13,639 bases of DNA from Actinomycetota bacterium (lineage in GTDB: Bacteria; Actinomycetota; Thermoleophilia; Gaiellales; Gaiellaceae). Positions 1 through 7,960 of this stretch are shown one piece after another. Position 1 is the stretch's first letter; each line of letters starts with the position of its first letter. Under the pieces are notes generated by a model that was given only the letters and a program-made list of their open reading frames with translations, did not search any database and was not told the DNA's origin. The DNA is taken from NCBI GenBank assembly GCA_013816275.1, contig JACDER010000008.1:1-13639 (forward strand), written 5' to 3'. The position numbers and the translations under genes were made by a program.

Positions 1-17
1 ACCCGCAGGACGGCGCA

Positions 18-533
18 CTAGGCCCGGGGACGTTGCCTGCGCCTGCGGCGAGGCTCGACCGGAGGGCCGAGGTCGAGCGTGGGCGTCGACGCGATCGGCG
101 TCTCGCAGTGGGGGCACACCTGCCAGAGCGGCTCGAGCGGCGCCTTGCAGGTCTCACAGGCCTGCTTCAACTTGGTCGTGCAGACCGGACAGACGAGATA
201 CGTGGGGTCGACCCCCGCCCGGCAGACCGGGCAGCGCAGCTCATAGCGTGAGAGCCGCTCCTCCAGCTCCTTGATCTCGAGGTCACGCTCGCGAACGTCC
301 TCCAGGTACTCGGGAGGCCGGAAGAGCATGTACACGAGCGTGCCCAGGAACGGCGGCACGAGCCCGAGCAGGGTGGCCATCGCCACGAGCCAGGGGTCCT
401 CGATCCTCCTGCGCGCGTCCTTGTACACCCAGTACGCGACCGCGAGCCAGAAGATCGCGCCGAAGAAGATCAGCAGGTTCCGGATCACGTACCACGTGTC
501 CGAGTGGAAGAAGCTGACCGCGAGAGCTGTCAC
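18..533 (-). CDS. Membrane protein with double zinc ribbon
   Basis: 171 aa, GTG start. Two hydrophobic helices (about residues 14-36 and 48-70) are joined by a basic, probably cytoplasmic segment. A charged, likely coiled-coil stretch follows (75-97). Then come two Cys4 zinc ribbons: CPVC at 101-104 with CPVC at 115-118, and CETC at 126-129 with CPHC at 140-143. The tail is arginine-rich. The layout fits DZR-type membrane proteins common in Actinobacteria; the ribbons would face the cytoplasm and could bind a partner protein or nucleic acid. The GTG shares a 4-nt GTGA overlap with the stop of the upstream 38-residue gene, which supports this start and suggests translational coupling. The substrate or partner is unknown, and I cannot assign a function beyond the domains. 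No terminator is visible in the 17 nt left before the window edge. Confidence 0.85.
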   Translation of the reverse strand: MTALAVSFFHSDTWYVIRNLLIFFGAIFWLAVAYWVYKDARRRIEDPWLVAMATLLGLVPPFLGTLVYMLFRPPEYLEDVRERDLEIKELEERLSRYELRCPVCRAGVDPTYLVCPVCTTKLKQACETCKAPLEPLWQVCPHCETPIASTPTLDLGPPVEPRRRRRQRPRA

Positions 534-646
534 AGGAAGAGCTTTCCGACGATGTAACCGACGAGGAACGACATCCCGACCACCGAGCCGACGATGAGCG
601 CGGCGAACAGGAAGACGCCCAACCGATGCCGAAGCTTCATCTTCAT
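530..646 (-). CDS. 38-aa single-span membrane peptide
   Basis: A short ORF starting MKMKLRHRLG, followed by one hydrophobic helix (about residues 11-34) rich in small residues and ending GKLFL. The basic N-terminus predicts an N-in orientation. Its ATG overlaps the folC stop as ATGA (643-646), and its own TGA overlaps the GTG of the next gene as GTGA (530-533). Coupling on both sides is the main argument that it is real, since it is too short to judge by length. It may be a small partner of the zinc ribbon membrane protein downstream. I recognise no family. Confidence 0.7.
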   Translation of the reverse strand: MKMKLRHRLGVFLFAALIVGSVVGMSFLVGYIVGKLFL

Positions 647-1734
647 GCTACGCGCGCCGATCGGACGGAGAGGTCGGCGAGGAGATAGAGCGAGCCGGTG
701 ACGAGCACAGGTGTCCCGAGCTCTCGCGCCCGCTCGACCGCCTGAACGGGGTCGACCACCGCCTCCACGTGCTCGAAGTAGGGCGTCGCGCGGCGGGCGA
801 GCTCCCTCGGGTCGAGCGCGCGCGGATGGCTGGACGCGGTCGCGACGAGGGCCGGCGCGTGCCGCGCGAGCAGGCCGAGGATCCCGTCCACGTCCTTGTC
901 GGTCAGGATCGACGCGGCGATCGCACCGAGTCGCGGAAGCTCCGGCTCGATGTGGCGCACGGCCTCCGGCGTGTGCGCGCCGTCCCAGAGCTCGTCCCCG
1001 CGCCACTCCAGGCGCCCGGGTAGCTGAACGTGTACCGGCGCGACCCGCCGGCCGAGGAAGGCCGAGGCGGCGGCAGCGGCGAGCGCCGCGTTACCGCCAG
1101 GCTCGACGATGACGCGCGCGGCGCCGTTCGCCCTCGCGAGGCCCTCCCACTCCGGCTCGCCGACGATCACGATCGCCCCGGGGCGGACGACCGCGAGCTT
1201 CTCGGCTGCGATCTGCTCCCGCGTGTCTCCCAGGACATCCGTGTGCTCGAGCCCGACGTTCGTGAGGACGACGAGCGGCGCGTCGAGCACGTTCGTGGCG
1301 TCGAAGCGCCCTCCGAGACCGGCCTCGACCGCCGCCACGTCCACACCCGCCTCCGCGAACTCGGCCAGCGCCGCGGCGGTCAGCACCTCGAACTGCGTCG
1401 CTCCCAGGCGTCCGGCCGCCGGCCGGACGCGCTCGATCGCGCGCTCGAAGTCCGCTTCCGCGCCGCCCACCCGGATGCGCTCGGGCCAGCCGGTCACGTG
1501 CGGCGAGTAGTAGCCGCCAACAAAGAGCCCCTGCGCGCCGAGCGTCTCCTCGATCGTGCGCGTCGTCGTTCCCTTCCCGTTCGTGCCGACCACGTGGATC
1601 GAGGGATAGGCGCGCTGCGGGTTCCCGAGCTCCTCGAGCAGGGCGACGATCCGGTCGAGCCCGAACCCGTCTTCCGGCCAGGGGCTCAGCGACTCGACGT
1701 ACGTGGTCGCGCTCGTCCTAACCGCCGAGTGCAT
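643..1734 (-). CDS. folC: Folylpolyglutamate/dihydrofolate synthase (FolC)
   Basis: Mur-ligase-fold ATP enzyme that adds glutamate to folates and, in bifunctional forms, to dihydropteroate; cytoplasmic. Visible marks are GLDRI..LLEELGNPQ at 25-40, the P-loop GTNGKGT at 50-56, YYSPHV with ERIRVGG at 75-91, EAGLGGRFDATN at 137-148, TNVGLEHTDVLGDT at 158-171 and the lysine in AAEKLAVVRPG (K179) that is carbamylated in this family. The C-terminal ligase domain has DGAHTPEA at 251-258, SILTDKD and VLVTGSLYLL. At 363 aa it is shorter than the usual 420 or so, mainly through a compact linker between the domains. The usual AHNP motif reads AHTP. The ATG lies inside the end of valS (17-nt overlap), so translation is probably coupled to valS; valS-folC adjacency is common in bacteria. 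Confident as FolC; mono- versus bifunctionality cannot be read from sequence. Confidence 0.93.
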   Translation of the reverse strand: MHSAVRTSATTYVESLSPWPEDGFGLDRIVALLEELGNPQRAYPSIHVVGTNGKGTTTRTIEETLGAQGLFVGGYYSPHVTGWPERIRVGGAEADFERAIERVRPAAGRLGATQFEVLTAAALAEFAEAGVDVAAVEAGLGGRFDATNVLDAPLVVLTNVGLEHTDVLGDTREQIAAEKLAVVRPGAIVIVGEPEWEGLARANGAARVIVEPGGNAALAAAAASAFLGRRVAPVHVQLPGRLEWRGDELWDGAHTPEAVRHIEPELPRLGAIAASILTDKDVDGILGLLARHAPALVATASSHPRALDPRELARRATPYFEHVEAVVDPVQAVERARELGTPVLVTGSLYLLADLSVRSARVA

Positions 1735-4129
1735 CGAGCTCGGCCCTGTACTGCGCGAGTTTGTCCTCCTCCGCCTCGACCACGTCGGGCGGCGCCTTCT
1801 TGCGGAAGCGCTCGTTCGCGAGCATCCGCTCGCCGCGCTCGACCTCCTTGCGCAGCCGCTCGATCTCGGCGGCGACGTCGCCCTGGCCGTTCTCGCGGGG
1901 CCGGACGACGGCCTCGAAGATCCGCTCGGCCTCGCCGGTCAGCCCCACGCGAACACCGCTTCGACGGTAGATGCGAGCCGCGAGCTGGATCTCGTCGAGC
2001 GCGTCGAGCGAGTCGGCGCAGCCGGGCCGGGGCTCGGGCCAGGGCGCCACGATCAGCCTGGTCTCGCGCTCCGGCACGTGCGACCAGATCTCCTCGGTCA
2101 CGTGCGGCATCACCGGGTGGAGCAGCTTCAGCAGGCGCTCGAGCGCGGCCAGCGCGGTCGCGCGTGCGTCCTCGTCCTGCTCGTACAGGCGTGGCTTGAT
2201 CGCCTCGGCGTACCAGTCGCAGAAGTCGTCGAAGGTGAGCCGGTACAGGAGCTTGACCGTAGCCGCGAAGTCGAAGCGCGCCAGGCACTCCTCGAGCTCG
2301 GCCCTGCCCGCGTCGAGCCGCGCCAGGATCCAGCGCTCCTCCAGATCGCGCGGCCTCTCGTCCGGACGCGCGTCCCCGGCGTTCTGCAGGATCAGGCGCG
2401 AGACGTTCCAGAGCTTGATCGCGAGCTTCCGACCCTCCTCGATCGAGCCGAAGGAGAAGCGCGGATCCTGGCTGGAGGTGACTTTGAGCAGCCCGTAACG
2501 CGTCGCGTCGGCCCCGTACGGCTCGAGCGCCTCCTCGGGGTCGATGACGGTGCCGAGCGTCCGGCCCATCCGACGGCCGTCCGGATTGAGCAGGTACGAG
2601 TGGATGACGACGTCGTGAAACGGGTCGGCGCCCATCAGCTCGAGCCCGGCGAACATCATGCGGGCGACCCAGAGGAAGATGATGTCCCGCGCGGTGGTGA
2701 GCACGTCGCCGGGGTGGTAGCGCGCCAGCTCCGGGGTCTGCTCCGGCCAGCCAAGCGTCGCGAACGGATAGAGGGCGGACGAAAACCACGTGTCGAGGAC
2801 GTCGTCGTCCTGCCGGAGCTCGGCGGAGCCGCACTCCGCACAGGCCTGAGGCGTCTCCACGGCCACGGTGACGTGATCGTCCGGGCAGTACCAGACCGGG
2901 ATCCGGTGGCCCCACCAGATCTGGCGCGAGATGCACCAGGGACGGATGTTCTCGAGCCAGTCGAGGCAGACCTTCGCGAAGCGCTCGGGCGTGAACCGGA
3001 CGCGGCTCTCGCGAATCGCCGCAACGGCCATCACGGCGAGCTCGTCCATCGCGACCCACCACTGGAGCAGGACCAGCGGCTCGACGCGGGTCTTGCAGCG
3101 GTGACACCGGCCAACTGCGTGACGGTACGGCTCCTGTTTCTCGAGTTGTCCCCGCTCGCGCACCCACTTGAGCACCCGGTCGCCGGCCTCTTCCTGGCTG
3201 AGGCCGGCCAGCTCGCCCGCCTCCTCGTTCATCCGTCCGTCCGGGCCGATCACGCTCAGCTCGGGAAGCCCGTGCTCACGGCCGATCTCGAAATCGACCG
3301 GATCGTGGCCGGGGGTGACCTTGAGCGCACCCGTCCCGAACTCGGGCTCGACGCGCTCGTCCGCGATCACCGGGACGCGCCGCTCCACGAAGGGGACGAT
3401 CGCCTCCTTGCCGACGACGGCGCGGTAGCGCTCGTCCTCCGGATGCACAGCCACCGCGACGTCGGCCAGGATCGTGGCGGGCCGCACCGTCGCGATGGTC
3501 AGGTCACCGGAGCCGTCAGCGAGCGGATAGCGGATGAAGGAGAGCGTGTCGTCGACGTCGTCGTGCTCGACCTCGAGATCCGAGAGGGCCGTCTGGTCGC
3601 GCGGGCACCAGTTCGCCATCCGGTTGTCGCGGTAGATCAAGCCGCGCTCGTAGAGGTGGACGAACCAGCGCATGACCGCGCGGTAGTAGCCCGCGTCCAT
3701 CGTGAAGCGCTCGCGCCGGTAGTCGAGCGAGGCGCCGAGCAACCGGAACTGGCTCATGATCGTGCCCCCGTACTGCTCGAGCCACTCCTGCGCGTAAGCG
3801 TCGAAGCCTTCGCGGCCGAGGTCACGCTGCGTCCTGCCGTCCTTGGCGAGCTCCCGGCCGATGGCGGCCCAGGTGGAGATCCCGCCGTGGTCGTAGCCCG
3901 GCTGGAAGAGCGTGTTGAAGCCCCGCATCCGATGGAACCTGACGAGCGCGTCCTCGAGCGAGAGCTGGAGGCAGTGCCCGATCGAGAGCGAGCCGGAGAT
4001 GTTCGGCGGCGGGTGCATGACCACGAACGTCTCTCCGGGCTCGGCCGGATCGGCCGCGTAGAGGCCCTCGGCCTCCCAGGTCTCCTGCCAGCGCGCCTCG
4101 ACGGCCTTGGGGTCGTACAACGGCTCCAT
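1718..4129 (-). CDS. valS: Valyl-tRNA synthetase, divergent signature motifs
   Basis: 803 aa class I synthetase charging tRNA-Val in the cytoplasm. Order: N-terminal Rossmann half with PPPNISGSLSIGH (40-52) and QPGYDHGGIST (76-86); CP1 editing domain with ATVRPAT (213-219) and GTGALKVTPGHDPVDFEIG (265-283); a zinc-like CHRC (342-345) and CAEC (430-433); CISRQIWWGHRIPVWYC (399-415); DVLDTWFSSALYPF (443-456); the KMSKS region; an anticodon-binding domain; and a coiled-coil tail arm (about 735-803, NERFRKKAPPDVVEAEEDKL). All domains are present, so it is not truncated. It is oddly divergent where it should be most conserved: HIGH is SIGH (49-52), KMSKS is RMGRT (520-524) and the editing motif TTRPET is TVRPAT. 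It starts 10 nt after the tyrosinase stop with no Shine-Dalgarno, and no T-box leader is possible in that gap. Identity as ValRS is strong; whether it is the only or a second ValRS cannot be seen here. Confidence 0.93.
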   Translation of the reverse strand: MEPLYDPKAVEARWQETWEAEGLYAADPAEPGETFVVMHPPPNISGSLSIGHCLQLSLEDALVRFHRMRGFNTLFQPGYDHGGISTWAAIGRELAKDGRTQRDLGREGFDAYAQEWLEQYGGTIMSQFRLLGASLDYRRERFTMDAGYYRAVMRWFVHLYERGLIYRDNRMANWCPRDQTALSDLEVEHDDVDDTLSFIRYPLADGSGDLTIATVRPATILADVAVAVHPEDERYRAVVGKEAIVPFVERRVPVIADERVEPEFGTGALKVTPGHDPVDFEIGREHGLPELSVIGPDGRMNEEAGELAGLSQEEAGDRVLKWVRERGQLEKQEPYRHAVGRCHRCKTRVEPLVLLQWWVAMDELAVMAVAAIRESRVRFTPERFAKVCLDWLENIRPWCISRQIWWGHRIPVWYCPDDHVTVAVETPQACAECGSAELRQDDDVLDTWFSSALYPFATLGWPEQTPELARYHPGDVLTTARDIIFLWVARMMFAGLELMGADPFHDVVIHSYLLNPDGRRMGRTLGTVIDPEEALEPYGADATRYGLLKVTSSQDPRFSFGSIEEGRKLAIKLWNVSRLILQNAGDARPDERPRDLEERWILARLDAGRAELEECLARFDFAATVKLLYRLTFDDFCDWYAEAIKPRLYEQDEDARATALAALERLLKLLHPVMPHVTEEIWSHVPERETRLIVAPWPEPRPGCADSLDALDEIQLAARIYRRSGVRVGLTGEAERIFEAVVRPRENGQGDVAAEIERLRKEVERGERMLANERFRKKAPPDVVEAEEDKLAQYRAELDALGG

Positions 4130-4136
4130 CAGGTTG

Positions 4137-4142
4137 ATCTTA
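4137..4142 (-). promoter_or_regulatory. Candidate leaderless -10 for valS
   Basis: TAAGAT fits the TANNNT form of a -10 hexamer and lies 7 nt before the valS ATG, so transcription would start at or next to the start codon. Its first three bases are the stop codon of the tyrosinase gene. No convincing -35 lies 16-18 nt upstream and no Shine-Dalgarno precedes the ATG. It would let valS be expressed independently of the tyrosinases. A weak call on its own; the same geometry recurs at other genes in this window. Confidence 0.3.
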
Positions 4143-5201
4143 CGGAGCGCTGTAGCGGTACCCCAGCTTGCGGATGTCCAGCAGCTGGGCGATCGTCGTC
4201 TCGATGCCGATGGTGCGGTAGGGCCACATCGTGTCGTTCAGGTTCTTGCCGTTGGGCAGGCCCGAGCGCGGCTCGTACACCTCGCCGTGGATCCGCTCCC
4301 ATTCCGACCAGATCCGGTCGATGTTCGCGTGGTGCAGCCAGAAGACCGGGTCGTTCGGGGAAGCGTTCAGCACCATCGACCCCGCCCTCGGCTTCTTCCG
4401 CTTCAAGTCCCACGCGCCGCCCACCCACAGGTGGACGCGGTTGTGCATCTGCTGGGGGTCTTGGAGCGTGACCAGCGGGACGGTCGTTCCCTTGATGCAC
4501 TTCATGCCCTTCGCGTGCCGCCAGCCCTCCAGGAAGTTGCGGAAGCTGTACTTGATGTTCGCCTTGATGTCGTACGGCGGGTAGTCGTAGCGCGGCCGCG
4601 CGAGCGCCTCGTTCACCTGCTCGGCCGTGGGAAGCGTCGTGGCGATCGACGAGCCCAGGTCGCGGACGAGGTACCGGCGCTGGTACGGGTCGTTCAGCTT
4701 CGGGCCGAGCACGTTGAACCTCCACTTCCCCTTGCGCAACGGCCCGGTCGTGACCGCGTAGCCGTGCTTGGGATCACCCCCGCCGCCGAAGAAGTCCGGG
4801 CTGAAGACGGCGGCAGTCGCGTTCGGGTCGGTCCAGTCCCAGTACGGAATGGTGATCGGCTTGCCGCTCACCTTGCGCAGCGCGTTCTCGAACAGCATCA
4901 GCAGCTTGCGGTGCCAGGGGAGGAACGACGGCCACATGTGCGCCGCGTCGATCTGGCAGTCGAACGCGTTCGTGTGCCACCAGACGAACTGGTCGTAGTA
5001 GCTGAGCTTCGGGTTCCACGGCGACGGCCTGTGCTTCAGCTTCAGGATCGCGTCGACGAAGTCGCGCTTCTCCTGCTCCGTCAGCTGCGTGACGTCCTTG
5101 CGGACGCGCAGCTCCGGCTGGTGGGCCTTCTTGCTCCCTCCGCTGCAGCCGGCGGCTACGACGAGCGCGAGCACGAGCGGGATGACGAGGAAGCGTCTCA
5201 G
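4140..5201 (-). CDS. Tyrosinase 2, predicted lipoprotein (CTG start)
   Basis: Type-3 dicopper oxidase that would hydroxylate phenols and oxidise catechols to quinones. Numbering from the proposed CTG: basic LRRF, hydrophobic stretch, lipobox VAAGC with Cys19, then the catalytic domain. CuA ligands are H76, H88 and H97 in HMWPSFLPWHRKLLMLFE; CuB ligands are H253 and H257 in MHNRVH, and H290 or H291 in DPVFWLHHANID. Asn254, right after the first CuB histidine, is the residue linked to monophenolase activity in bacterial tyrosinases. The protein ends at GYRYSAP, a YxY-type end of the core, with no C-terminal lid domain. The only in-frame codon giving a full signal is CTG at 5201, overlapping the tyrosinase 1 stop as CTGA. 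It yields 353 aa and aligns with the MRR start of tyrosinase 1. The next GTG would leave a very short signal. Probably anchored outside the membrane. No MelC1-type copper caddy is nearby. Function firm, start less so. Confidence 0.9.
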   Translation of the reverse strand: MRRFLVIPLVLALVVAAGCSGGSKKAHQPELRVRKDVTQLTEQEKRDFVDAILKLKHRPSPWNPKLSYYDQFVWWHTNAFDCQIDAAHMWPSFLPWHRKLLMLFENALRKVSGKPITIPYWDWTDPNATAAVFSPDFFGGGGDPKHGYAVTTGPLRKGKWRFNVLGPKLNDPYQRRYLVRDLGSSIATTLPTAEQVNEALARPRYDYPPYDIKANIKYSFRNFLEGWRHAKGMKCIKGTTVPLVTLQDPQQMHNRVHLWVGGAWDLKRKKPRAGSMVLNASPNDPVFWLHHANIDRIWSEWERIHGEVYEPRSGLPNGKNLNDTMWPYRTIGIETTIAQLLDIRKLGYRYSAP

Positions 5202-6259
5202 GGCGCCGCGTACGTGTAGCCGAGCTTCGAGATGTCCAGCGTGTCCTTGATCGTCATCTGGATCCCGACGTTCCGGTACGGCCACATCGTGTCGTTCAGG
5301 TTCTGCCCGCGCCGCTGCCCGGAAACCGGCTGGTACTGCTCCCCGTGGAGCGCCTCCCACTGGCTCCAGATCCGGTCGATGTTCGCGTGGTGGAGCCAGA
5401 AGACCGGGTCGTTCAGGGACGTGTTCAGGGTCATCGTCCCGGAGTACGGCTTCTTCGAGCCCTTCGGCCACACGCCCCCGATCCAGAGGTGCACCGCGTT
5501 GTGCATCGCGTGCGGCGCGCCCTTCCGCGTCACGACACCCATGAGCCCGTCCTCACAGGTCATCCGCTTCACCCAGCGCCAGCCCTCCAGGTAGTTGCGG
5601 AAGCTCTCGCTCGGGTTGGACATCGCGTCGTAGGGGCCCACGTCGTACTTCGACCGGCCGAGTGCGCGGGCCACCTGGTTGGTCGTGGGGAGGTTGCGGC
5701 GGACGAAGGTGCTGAAGTTGCGGACGAGGTAGTGGAAACCCCACGGGTCATTCGCCTTGGGATCGACGACGTTCAAGCGCCACTTGCCCTTCCGGAACGG
5801 GCCGTTCATGACCGCGTAGTTCTTGGACGCGACGCCCATCCCGCCCATGAAGTCGGGCGCGAAGACGGCCGCGGTCGAGTTCGGATCCGTCCAGTCCCAG
5901 TACGGAATGGTGATGTTCGGGTTCCCGCTCACCTGGCGCAGCGCGTTCTCGAACAGGAGCAGGAACTCGCGGTGCCACGGCAGGAAGGCCGACGACATGT
6001 GCGCGGCCCCGATCGTGCAGAGGAACGCCTGCCGGTGCCACCAGACGAACTGGTCGTAGTAGCTGAACTTGGGGTTGTACGGGGACGGCGTCGCCTTCAG
6101 CTTTAGGATCGCGTTGACGAAGTCGGCCTTCTCCTGCGGCGTCAGGTCCTTGACGTCTTTCCGGACGAGCAGCGTCACCGGTGCGGTGGGGCTGGCGGCG
6201 GGAGCGGCCAGGGCGCCCACCGCGGCGAGGAGAACGACGAGGAGGACTACCCGGCGCAT
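5198..6259 (-). CDS. Tyrosinase 1, secreted
   Basis: 353 aa paralogue of the downstream tyrosinase, clearly alike along its whole length. An N-terminal signal (MRR, hydrophobic to about residue 18) ends at a likely ALA cleavage site before the A/P-rich mature start, with no lipobox cysteine. CuA ligands are H75, H87 and H96 (HMSSAFLPWHREFLLLFE matches the tyrosinase CuA signature). CuB ligands are H253 and H257 in MHNAVH, and H290 or H291 in NDPVFWLHHANID. Asn254 follows the first CuB histidine. C81 and C235 match C82 and C235 of the paralogue and could form a conserved disulfide. The core ends at GYTYAAP without a pro-domain. It would act outside the cell or at its surface, for example in melanin formation, cross-linking or phenolic degradation; the substrate is not readable. 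It begins 20 nt after the GGT-like gene and overlaps tyrosinase 2 by 4 nt. The ATG has no Shine-Dalgarno. Confidence 0.93.
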   Translation of the reverse strand: MRRVVLLVVLLAAVGALAAPAASPTAPVTLLVRKDVKDLTPQEKADFVNAILKLKATPSPYNPKFSYYDQFVWWHRQAFLCTIGAAHMSSAFLPWHREFLLLFENALRQVSGNPNITIPYWDWTDPNSTAAVFAPDFMGGMGVASKNYAVMNGPFRKGKWRLNVVDPKANDPWGFHYLVRNFSTFVRRNLPTTNQVARALGRSKYDVGPYDAMSNPSESFRNYLEGWRWVKRMTCEDGLMGVVTRKGAPHAMHNAVHLWIGGVWPKGSKKPYSGTMTLNTSLNDPVFWLHHANIDRIWSQWEALHGEQYQPVSGQRRGQNLNDTMWPYRNVGIQMTIKDTLDISKLGYTYAAP

Positions 6260-6267
6260 CGGGGGCG

Positions 6268-6273
6268 AGTGTA
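6268..6273 (-). promoter_or_regulatory. Candidate leaderless -10 for the tyrosinase pair
   Basis: TACACT (TANNNT form) lies 8 nt before the tyrosinase 1 ATG in the 20-nt gap after the GGT-like gene. The gap contains no Shine-Dalgarno; it is C-rich. If real, the two tyrosinases form their own transcript. No good -35 is visible. Confidence 0.25.
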
Positions 6274-6279
6274 GAACTC

Positions 6280-7956
6280 TCAGCGGCCGGCGGCGTAGCC
6301 CTGCATTCCGCGCGGGTTCGCGGCGGCCTTGAACTGCCGGTCCTCGCGCGCGACCGCGGTGACGCGGCCGAGCGACCACGGGGCGGCGACGGTCACGTCG
6401 TGGCCACGGCGGCGCAGCTCCTCGATCGTGTCCTCTCCGAACCGCTCCTCGAGCGTGAGCGAGCCGAGCTTGACCCCGCGTGGATAGAACGAGGCCGGAA
6501 AATGGTGGGTCTGGAACTCGGGCGCGTCGATGGCGGCCTGCAGGTCGAGCCCGAAGTGGACGTGGCGCAGGAAGACGTGCAGCGACCACTGGTCCTGCTG
6601 GTCTCCTCCGGGCGTCCCGAATGCCAGGTACGGCTCGCCGCCTCGCAGTGCCAGGCCGGGCGACAGCGTCGTGCGCGGGCGCTTCCGACGAGCGAGTGAC
6701 GACGGCAGTCCTTCCTCCAGCCAGAACATCTGCGCCCGCGTACCGAGCGGCCAGCCGAGCGCGGGGAGGGTCGGTGATCCGTCGAGCCAGCCGCCGCTCG
6801 GGGTCGCGGAGACGAGGTTCCCGAAGCGGTCGGCGACGTCCAGGTGCACGGTGTCGCCTGCCAGCGTCGGCTCCCCGGAGCCGAGCGTCGGCTCCGCCTC
6901 CACCAAGCGGGGCATCCGCCCGAGACCGGGACGCAGCTCGAGCGACGCGGTCTCTTCCACGAGCCGGCGGCGCTCGTCGTTGTACTCCCGGGAGAGGAGC
7001 AGGTCGAGCGGGACGTCGGCGTCGCCGTAGAGCGCGTCGCGGTCCGCGAAGGCGAGCTTGGCGCACTCGGTGACCGTGTGCACGAGCTCGGCCGGGCTCA
7101 TCGCCGCCAGGTCGAAGCCTTCGAGGAGCGCGAGCTGCTGCAGGAAGACCGGGCCCTGGCCCCACGGTGCCGTCTTGCAGACCGTGTAGCCGGCGTAGTC
7201 GTAGGTCGCCGGCGGCTCGAGCGTGGCCTGCCAGGCGCCGAGATCGTCGCCGGTAAGGAGCCCGCCCTGCTCGCGCGAGAAGCGGTCGATCTCCTCCGCG
7301 ACGAAGCCTTCGTAGAAGAGCTGACGGGCGCGCTCGATCTCGTCCTCGCGCGAGCCGCCGCGCGCCTCGTCGCAGATGCGCCGGTAGGTGGCGGCGAGCT
7401 GCGGGTTGCGGAAAAGCGTGCCGGGCTTCGGCGGCGGCAGGTAGAGCTCGGCCGAGGCCGGCCACTCGCGCAGGAGCTCCTCCACCCGCTCCACGGTCGC
7501 GGTGATCCCGGGAACGACCGGGTAGCCGCCCTCCGCGTACCCGATCGCCGGCTTCAGGACCTCGTCCAGCCGCCAGGTCCCGAAGTCGCGCAGGAGCAGA
7601 AGCCAGCCGCCGAACGCGCCCGGGACACAGGCAGCGAGCACGCCGACGCCGGGAACCAGGTCGTGGCCGAGCTCGCGGAAGCGCTCGATCGTCGCCGCGG
7701 CGGGCGAGACCCCTTGCGCGCACAGCACGAGCGGCTCCTCGCGCTCGGCGCTCCAGAAGACGGCGGGGAGGTCGCCACCCGGCCCGTTCAGGTGCGGCTC
7801 GACGACCTGGAGCGTGAACCCGGCGGCGACCGCCGCGTCGAAGGCGTTCCCGCCGCGCTCGAGCACGGACATCCCGACGGCGGACGCAAGCCAGTGGGTC
7901 GAAGCGACCATGCCGAACGTCCCGCGCAGCTCGGGGCGAGTCGTGAAATTGCTCAA
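6280..7956 (-). CDS. Gamma-glutamyltransferase-family Ntn hydrolase
   Basis: 558 aa. Members are made as one chain that cleaves itself before a threonine; that threonine is then the catalytic nucleophile for gamma-glutamyl transfer or hydrolysis, or acylase activity. The N-terminal block TTRPELRGTFGMVASTHWLAS, then GGNAFDAAVA and EPHLNGPGGD are typical of the cytoplasmic YwrD-like branch. GDTVHLDV at about 367-374 places the nucleophile at Thr369; PSGGW and GTPGGDQQDQW form the oxyanion/substrate region. There is no signal peptide, so it is probably cytoplasmic, unlike periplasmic GGT. The start is TTG at 7956, chosen because conserved family sequence begins there (LSNFTTRPEL); it lies 4 nt after the vapC stop. 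The next in-frame ATG (residue 16) would cut into the conserved block. Substrate unknown: glutathione, another gamma-glutamyl compound or a cephalosporin-type amide are all possible. Confidence 0.88.
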   Translation of the reverse strand: MSNFTTRPELRGTFGMVASTHWLASAVGMSVLERGGNAFDAAVAAGFTLQVVEPHLNGPGGDLPAVFWSAEREEPLVLCAQGVSPAAATIERFRELGHDLVPGVGVLAACVPGAFGGWLLLLRDFGTWRLDEVLKPAIGYAEGGYPVVPGITATVERVEELLREWPASAELYLPPPKPGTLFRNPQLAATYRRICDEARGGSREDEIERARQLFYEGFVAEEIDRFSREQGGLLTGDDLGAWQATLEPPATYDYAGYTVCKTAPWGQGPVFLQQLALLEGFDLAAMSPAELVHTVTECAKLAFADRDALYGDADVPLDLLLSREYNDERRRLVEETASLELRPGLGRMPRLVEAEPTLGSGEPTLAGDTVHLDVADRFGNLVSATPSGGWLDGSPTLPALGWPLGTRAQMFWLEEGLPSSLARRKRPRTTLSPGLALRGGEPYLAFGTPGGDQQDQWSLHVFLRHVHFGLDLQAAIDAPEFQTHHFPASFYPRGVKLGSLTLEERFGEDTIEELRRRGHDVTVAAPWSLGRVTAVAREDRQFKAAANPRGMQGYAAGR

Positions 7957-7960
7957 CGGA

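Noticed and set aside
4130..4160. T-box riboswitch before valS
   Set aside because: Only 10 nt separate valS from the upstream stop codon, so there is no room for a T-box leader, and none is seen in the tyrosinase 2 coding end.
1703..4471. A 922-codon open frame on the plus strand opposite valS
   Set aside because: It mirrors valS in a GC-rich genome where antisense frames stay open. Its composition is Arg/Val/Leu/Asp-rich without domains, and valS on the other strand is unambiguous.
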